In this document: one piece after another, positions 60,840-64,000 of the stretch
How positions within the stretch are numbered: position 1 is the stretch's first letter
Layout of the letters: every line of letters starts with the position of its first letter
Source of the DNA: Curtobacterium poinsettiae
GTDB lineage: Bacteria > Actinomycetota > Actinomycetes > Actinomycetales > Microbacteriaceae
Direction: 5' to 3'
Assembly: GCF_025677645.1 (NCBI RefSeq)
Contig: NZ_CP106879.1
Location: forward strand, 1,550,001-1,614,000
DNA: 64,000 nucleotides
Position numbers and translations under genes: made by a program
The notes under the pieces: generated by a model
Told to the model about the DNA's origin: nothing
The model's input: only the letters and a program-made list of their open reading frames with translations
Databases searched by the model: none

Positions 60840-61358
60840 TCAGACGAGCGGCAGGCGCATGAGCGTCAGGTCGAGCCAGCGGTCGAACTTGCGTCCGACC
60901 TCGGGCACGACCGCGACCGTGGTGAACCCCAGGCGCTCGTGCAGGGCGATCGACCCCGTGTTGGTGCTGCAGATCCCGGCCATCATGACGTGTCGCCCCT
61001 CGGCGGTGGCGCGCGCGACCAACTCGGCCATCAGAGTGGTCGCGATGCCCCGGCCGCGGAACGCCTCGACCACGTAGACGCTGTGCTCGACGGTCAGCCG
61101 GTACCCCTGGTGCGGCCGCCACTGGGAGTACGTGGCGTAGCCGGCCACGACGCCGTCGACCTCGGCCACGACCACCGGGTACCCGCCGCCCTGCCGCTCG
61201 GCGAGCCACCCGTCGAAGTACGCACGCGGGTGCGGGGTGTCCTGCCAGATGGCGGTGGAGTGCAGCACGGCATCGACGTGCAGGGCGTGCACGACGTCGA
61301 GGTCGCTCGGGGAGCAGTCGCGGATCACGACCCCGTTCGTCGCATATGCTGTCGTCAT
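60840..61358 (-). CDS. GNAT N-acetyltransferase (phosphinothricin/methionine-sulfone-type)
   Basis: 172 residues. The acetyl-CoA site is VYVVEAFRGRGIATTLMAEL (motif A, with the R-G-x-G-x-A pattern) and the substrate segment has LHSTAIWQDTPHPRAYFDGW, as in the PAT/MddA group that acetylates phosphinothricin, methionine sulfoximine or similar amino acids. Its ATG is at 61358 and overlaps the ATG of the divergent XRE-cupin gene. A -10-like TACGAT lies seven bases upstream. Confidence 0.9.
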   Translation of the reverse strand: MTTAYATNGVVIRDCSPSDLDVVHALHVDAVLHSTAIWQDTPHPRAYFDGWLAERQGGGYPVVVAEVDGVVAGYATYSQWRPHQGYRLTVEHSVYVVEAFRGRGIATTLMAELVARATAEGRHVMMAGICSTNTGSIALHERLGFTTVAVVPEVGRKFDRWLDLTLMRLPLV

Positions 61359-61371
61359 GTCTCACATCGTA
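61345..61371. promoter_or_regulatory. Symmetric divergent promoter region around a shared CATG
   Basis: Plus strand TATGCT (61345-61350) is six bases before ATG 61357; minus strand TACGAT (61371-61366) is seven bases before ATG 61358. A TTGCGG at 61396-61391 may be the minus-strand -35. Both mRNAs would be leaderless and start in the same CATG tetramer. Confidence 0.6.
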
Positions 61372-61998
61372 GACGACGAGCGCACCGATCCCGCAACCGG
61401 CGCCGACGACACCTCGGTCGCCGAGCAGCGGGCGCTCGGTGAACGCCTCCAGCGCCTCCGCACCGAGCGCAGGTGGAGCCTCACCGAGCTCGCCGAGGAG
61501 TCCGGCGTCTCCCGCGCGATGATCAACCGCGTCGAACGCGGGGTCTCCAGCCCCACCGCGACGATCCTCGGTCGCCTGTCCGGTGCCTTCGGCCTGACGA
61601 TCTCGCAGCTCCTCGACGATGCCCTGGAGCACGAGGTGCCCAGGGTGACGGACCCCGACGAGGCGCGCGGGGTCCAGCGCGGCGCGACCGCCGATTCCTG
61701 GACCGATCCCGACACCGGGTACCGCCGCCGTCCGGTCTCGAGCGCGGCGTTCCCCGCTGACGTCACCGAGGTGCGCCTCCCGGCCGGCCGCGAAGTGGCC
61801 TACCCGGCGTCCGCCTACGCGTTCCTGCGGCACTGCATCTGGGTCGTCGACGGCGTGCTCGAGGTCGCCGTCGGCGGCGAGCCGACGCGTCTGGCGGCGG
61901 GGGACCGGATCGAGCTCGGCGACCCCGCCGACGTCGTCTACCGCAACCCGGGCGAGGCCCCCACCCGGTACCTCGTCGTGGTGGTCCGAGCGCCGTAG
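61357..61998 (+). CDS. XRE-type HTH regulator with cupin domain
   Basis: 213 residues. The HTH (about 27-80) has LGERLQRLRTERRWSLTELA and SGVSRAMINRVERGVSSP. A cupin_2-like beta barrel is at the C-terminus (WVVDGVLEVAVGGEPTRLAA; GDRIELGDPADVVYRNPGEA). Such regulators usually control a neighbouring metabolic gene and bind a small molecule in the cupin; here the divergent acetyltransferase gene is the obvious target, because the two start codons overlap and the promoters are interleaved. Confidence 0.93.
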   Translation: MSHIVDDERTDPATGADDTSVAEQRALGERLQRLRTERRWSLTELAEESGVSRAMINRVERGVSSPTATILGRLSGAFGLTISQLLDDALEHEVPRVTDPDEARGVQRGATADSWTDPDTGYRRRPVSSAAFPADVTEVRLPAGREVAYPASAYAFLRHCIWVVDGVLEVAVGGEPTRLAAGDRIELGDPADVVYRNPGEAPTRYLVVVVRAP

Positions 61999-62031
61999 TC
62001 CGTGGTGGTCCGGGCCCCGGAGCCGCGGGAA

Positions 62032-62045
62032 TAGGATCGGTTCCA
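62032..62045 (+). promoter_or_regulatory. Putative leaderless promoter -10 element of rpiB
   Basis: TAGGAT at 62032-62037 is followed by seven bases and ATG 62045. Confidence 0.55.
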
Positions 62046-62533
62046 TGCGCATCCACCTCGGAACGGACCACGCCGGCCTCGAGTTCAACAAGACCCTCGC
62101 AACCCACCTGACCGAAGCCGGGCACGAGGTGGTGGACCACGGTCCGACCGAGTACGACGCGCTCGACGACTACCCCTCGTTCTGCATCAACGCCGCGCAC
62201 GCCGTGGTGCGGGACCAGCGCGCCGGTGTCCAGGCCCTCGGTGTCGTCTTCGGCGGTTCCGGCAACGGCGAGCAGATCGCCGCCAACAAGGTCGAGGGCA
62301 TCCGTGCCGCGCTCGTCTGGAACGAGTCGACCGCGCTGCTCGCCCGGCAGCACAACGACGCCAACGTCATCTCCATCGGCGCGCGCCAGCACACCGAGGA
62401 CGAGGCGATCCGGTTCGTCGACCTGTTCATCGCCGAGCCGTTCTCCGGCGAGGAGCGCCACGCCCGCCGCATCGCGCAGCTCGCCGAGTACGAGACCACC
62501 GGGCTGATCGCCGGCCGCCAGATCGACGCGTAG
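62045..62533 (+). CDS. rpiB: Ribose-5-phosphate isomerase B
   Basis: 162 residues, LacAB/RpiB family. The signature GGSGNGEQIAANKVEGIRAA is intact, with DHAGLEFNKTL near the N-terminus and NVISIGARQHTEDEA. The Ser-Gly-Asn-Gly-Glu site suits the actinobacterial type that uses Glu instead of Cys as base. It interconverts ribose 5-phosphate and ribulose 5-phosphate. A leaderless-type start is supported by the -10 element. Confidence 0.95.
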   Translation: MRIHLGTDHAGLEFNKTLATHLTEAGHEVVDHGPTEYDALDDYPSFCINAAHAVVRDQRAGVQALGVVFGGSGNGEQIAANKVEGIRAALVWNESTALLARQHNDANVISIGARQHTEDEAIRFVDLFIAEPFSGEERHARRIAQLAEYETTGLIAGRQIDA

Positions 62534-62569
62534 TCCGGCTCGTCAGGGGTACCGGGTAGAACGGTAGTC

Positions 62570-63499
62570 ATGCCCGAGGGTCACTCTGTCCACCGCATCG
62601 CCAACCAGTTCACCCGGCACTTCGTCGGCAAGCGCTGCGAGGTGTCGAGCCCCCAGGGTCGCTTCGCCGCCGGGGCCGCGCAGCTCGACGGCAAGCGCAT
62701 GATCGCCGCGCGTGCCGTCGCGAAGCAGATGTTCCTGGAGTTCGAGGGCGACCTGTTCCTCCGCGTCCACCTCGGGCTGTACGGAGCGTGGGACTTCGCC
62801 GGCGTGATCTCCACGGCCGAGGCGCTGTCGGACGACGACGACCGCGAGGAGTCGCTCAGCTCGATCGGCGCACCGCGGCTCGCCCGGTACCGGATGGCCG
62901 AGCAGGAGAAGGCGGAGGACCCGATCGAGTCCTTCCCGCCGGACCCGGTGGGCCAGGTCCGGGTGCGGATCCTCACCGAGGACACCGTCGCCGACCTGCG
63001 CGGCCCGACCGCGTGCGTCGTGGAGACCCCGGCCGAGGTGCAGCGCGCGCTCGACAAGCTCGGCCCCGACCCGATGAACGACGACGGGCCCGAGGCCGAG
63101 AAGACCTTCGTGGACAACGTCCGCCGTCGGAACGTCGCCATCGGGCAGCTGCTCATGGACCAGTCCGTCGTGGCCGGCATCGGCAACATCTACCGCGCCG
63201 AGCTGCTGTTCCGGCAGCGCATCGACCCGTACAAGCCGGGCAAGAAGATCACCGTCAAGCAGGCGAAGGCGCTCTGGGCCGACTGGTCGAAGCTGCTGCA
63301 CGACGGCGTCCGCGACGGCCTGATGATGACGATGGACGACCTGTCCGAGGCCGACCACAAGAAGGCCCTGCGCTCCCGCAAGGACCGCCACTGGGTCTAC
63401 CACCGCCAGGGCGAGCCGTGCCGGGTGTGCGGCACCGAGATCCGGATGGCCGACATGGCCGGCCGGAAGCTCTACTGGTGCCCGAAGGACCAGAAGTAG
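62570..63499 (+). CDS. nei-like: Fpg/Nei-family DNA glycosylase/AP lyase
   Basis: 309 residues. The N-terminus MPEGHSVHRIANQF has the catalytic Pro2 and Glu3. The helix-two-turn-helix has GQLLMDQSVVAGIGNIYRAE with the Asn of the conserved NIYRAE. The C-terminal zinc-finger-like region is CRVCGTEIRMADMAGRKLYW followed by WCPKDQK; the fourth Cys of the usual CxxC-x16-CxxC finger is replaced by Asp. It would remove oxidised pyrimidines. Spacing between RpiB and this gene is short (36 bp), so they may be co-transcribed. Confidence 0.93.
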   Translation: MPEGHSVHRIANQFTRHFVGKRCEVSSPQGRFAAGAAQLDGKRMIAARAVAKQMFLEFEGDLFLRVHLGLYGAWDFAGVISTAEALSDDDDREESLSSIGAPRLARYRMAEQEKAEDPIESFPPDPVGQVRVRILTEDTVADLRGPTACVVETPAEVQRALDKLGPDPMNDDGPEAEKTFVDNVRRRNVAIGQLLMDQSVVAGIGNIYRAELLFRQRIDPYKPGKKITVKQAKALWADWSKLLHDGVRDGLMMTMDDLSEADHKKALRSRKDRHWVYHRQGEPCRVCGTEIRMADMAGRKLYWCPKDQK

Positions 63500-63526
63500 C
63501 CCACGGGCGCGGGCACACCCGTCCGC

Positions 63527-64000
63527 TCACAGCTCCCGGTACGTGAAGCGTCCCGCGACGGCCGTCCCGAGCACCCGCATGCCACGGAGTGCGGCGGACG
63601 AGGACGCGGCGAGCGGGTCGGACTCGACGAGCACCAGGTCCGCCACGTCGCCGACGGACACGCCGACGCGCCCGTCGGTCGACCCCTGCCACGCGACGAG
63701 TGCCGAGAGCCGTTCGGCCGGGTGCCACGGGTCCCGCCCGTCACGGTCCCGCCCGACGGCTGCCGCCATCGACACCCACGGGTCGAGTGGCGCCACCGGG
63801 GCGTCCGACCCGAGCAGCAGGCGTGCTCCGGCCCGGGCGAGCGAGGCGAAGGCGAAGGCCCGGTCGGTGTGCCCCGCCCAGTGCCGGTCGGCGATGTCCC
63901 GGTCGTCCATGGCGTGCTCGGGTTGCACGGACGCGGCCACCCCGAGCCGGGCGAACCGGTCGACGTCGGTGTCGACGAGCAACTGTGCGTGCTCGATCGT
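63527..64000 (-). CDS. Amidohydrolase family protein (C-terminal part, truncated by window)
   Basis: About 157 residues of the C-terminal part of a YtcJ-like amidohydrolase are visible. The segment includes VAASVQPEHAMDDRDIADRH, the metal-site LLLGSDAPVAPLDPWVSMAA and VGVSVGDVADLVLVESDPLA, which is the usual end of the metal-dependent hydrolase family. The start lies past 64000, so the frame is open at the edge. The substrate is unknown. Confidence 0.88.
   Translation of the reverse strand, partial: TIEHAQLLVDTDVDRFARLGVAASVQPEHAMDDRDIADRHWAGHTDRAFAFASLARAGARLLLGSDAPVAPLDPWVSMAAAVGRDRDGRDPWHPAERLSALVAWQGSTDGRVGVSVGDVADLVLVESDPLAASSSAALRGMRVLGTAVAGRFTYREL

Overview
This is a very GC-rich actinobacterial chromosome segment. 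Gene content (trehalose TreX-TreY-TreZ pathway, a mycothiol-dependent Rv2466c-type reductase, maleylpyruvate-isomerase-like DinB protein, polyprenol-phosphate mannose synthase, EttA, class F sortase) and sequence style suggest Microbacteriaceae, most likely Curtobacterium or a close relative; the genus is inference from gene content and was not tested. No rRNA, insertion sequence, prophage or CRISPR array was seen.

Layout. 1-6.5 kb: a response regulator (cut by the window edge) and PspC-type sensor kinase, divergent from a PspC/LiaF-like membrane protein, then an APC permease and an EamA exporter. 6.5-15 kb: acyl-CoA ligase, MpaB-like oxygenase, two aldo/keto reductases, a mycothiol/DinB-fold protein, YceI and a DUF559-like protein, separated by repeat-rich spacers. 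14.9-23 kb: a probable surface polysaccharide locus (GtrA, processive GT2 synthase, GT39-like membrane glycosyltransferase, secreted DUF4397 protein, GH8 glucanase, class F sortase, polyprenol-phosphate mannose synthase). 23.1-29.6 kb: treX-treY-treZ, coupled by ATGA overlaps. 30.1-34.1 kb: a TPP riboswitch in front of a YkoE-type S component and a three-domain ATPase-ATPase-transmembrane fusion (YkoD+YkoC), then a uridine-kinase-like gene. 34.2-38.4 kb: MFS transporter plus LLM flavin monooxygenase and DszC/SfnB-like flavoprotein, probably for organosulfur use. 38.4-42.8 kb: minigluzincin, tRNA-His, oligoribonuclease (frameshifted here), a repeat array, MarR-MFS pair and small genes. 42.8-46.2 kb: a minimal nonulosonate (sialic-acid-like) gene set with a DUF6716-like glycosyltransferase. 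46.3-64 kb: tRNA-Arg and housekeeping genes (MsrA, SSB paralogue, EttA, thioesterases, truncated haemoglobin, MscS, PepN, nitroreductase-like DsbA-fold protein, GNAT/XRE-cupin pair, RpiB, Fpg/Nei glycosylase, amidohydrolase).

The most unusual layer is not protein coding. A 57-58 bp palindromic element with CGAGCGGGCGAAATGCC-type arms occurs 13 times here, in four spacers and once in frame inside the thiamine-transporter ATPase gene. A second family of palindromes with GGACGGGAGGC arms serves as terminators. At least eleven genes begin 6-7 nt after a -10-like hexamer, the layout of leaderless transcripts; in one case two divergent genes share one CATG as overlapping start codons. Tandem repeats of 71, 15 and 12 bp lie at the ends of the nonulosonate genes.
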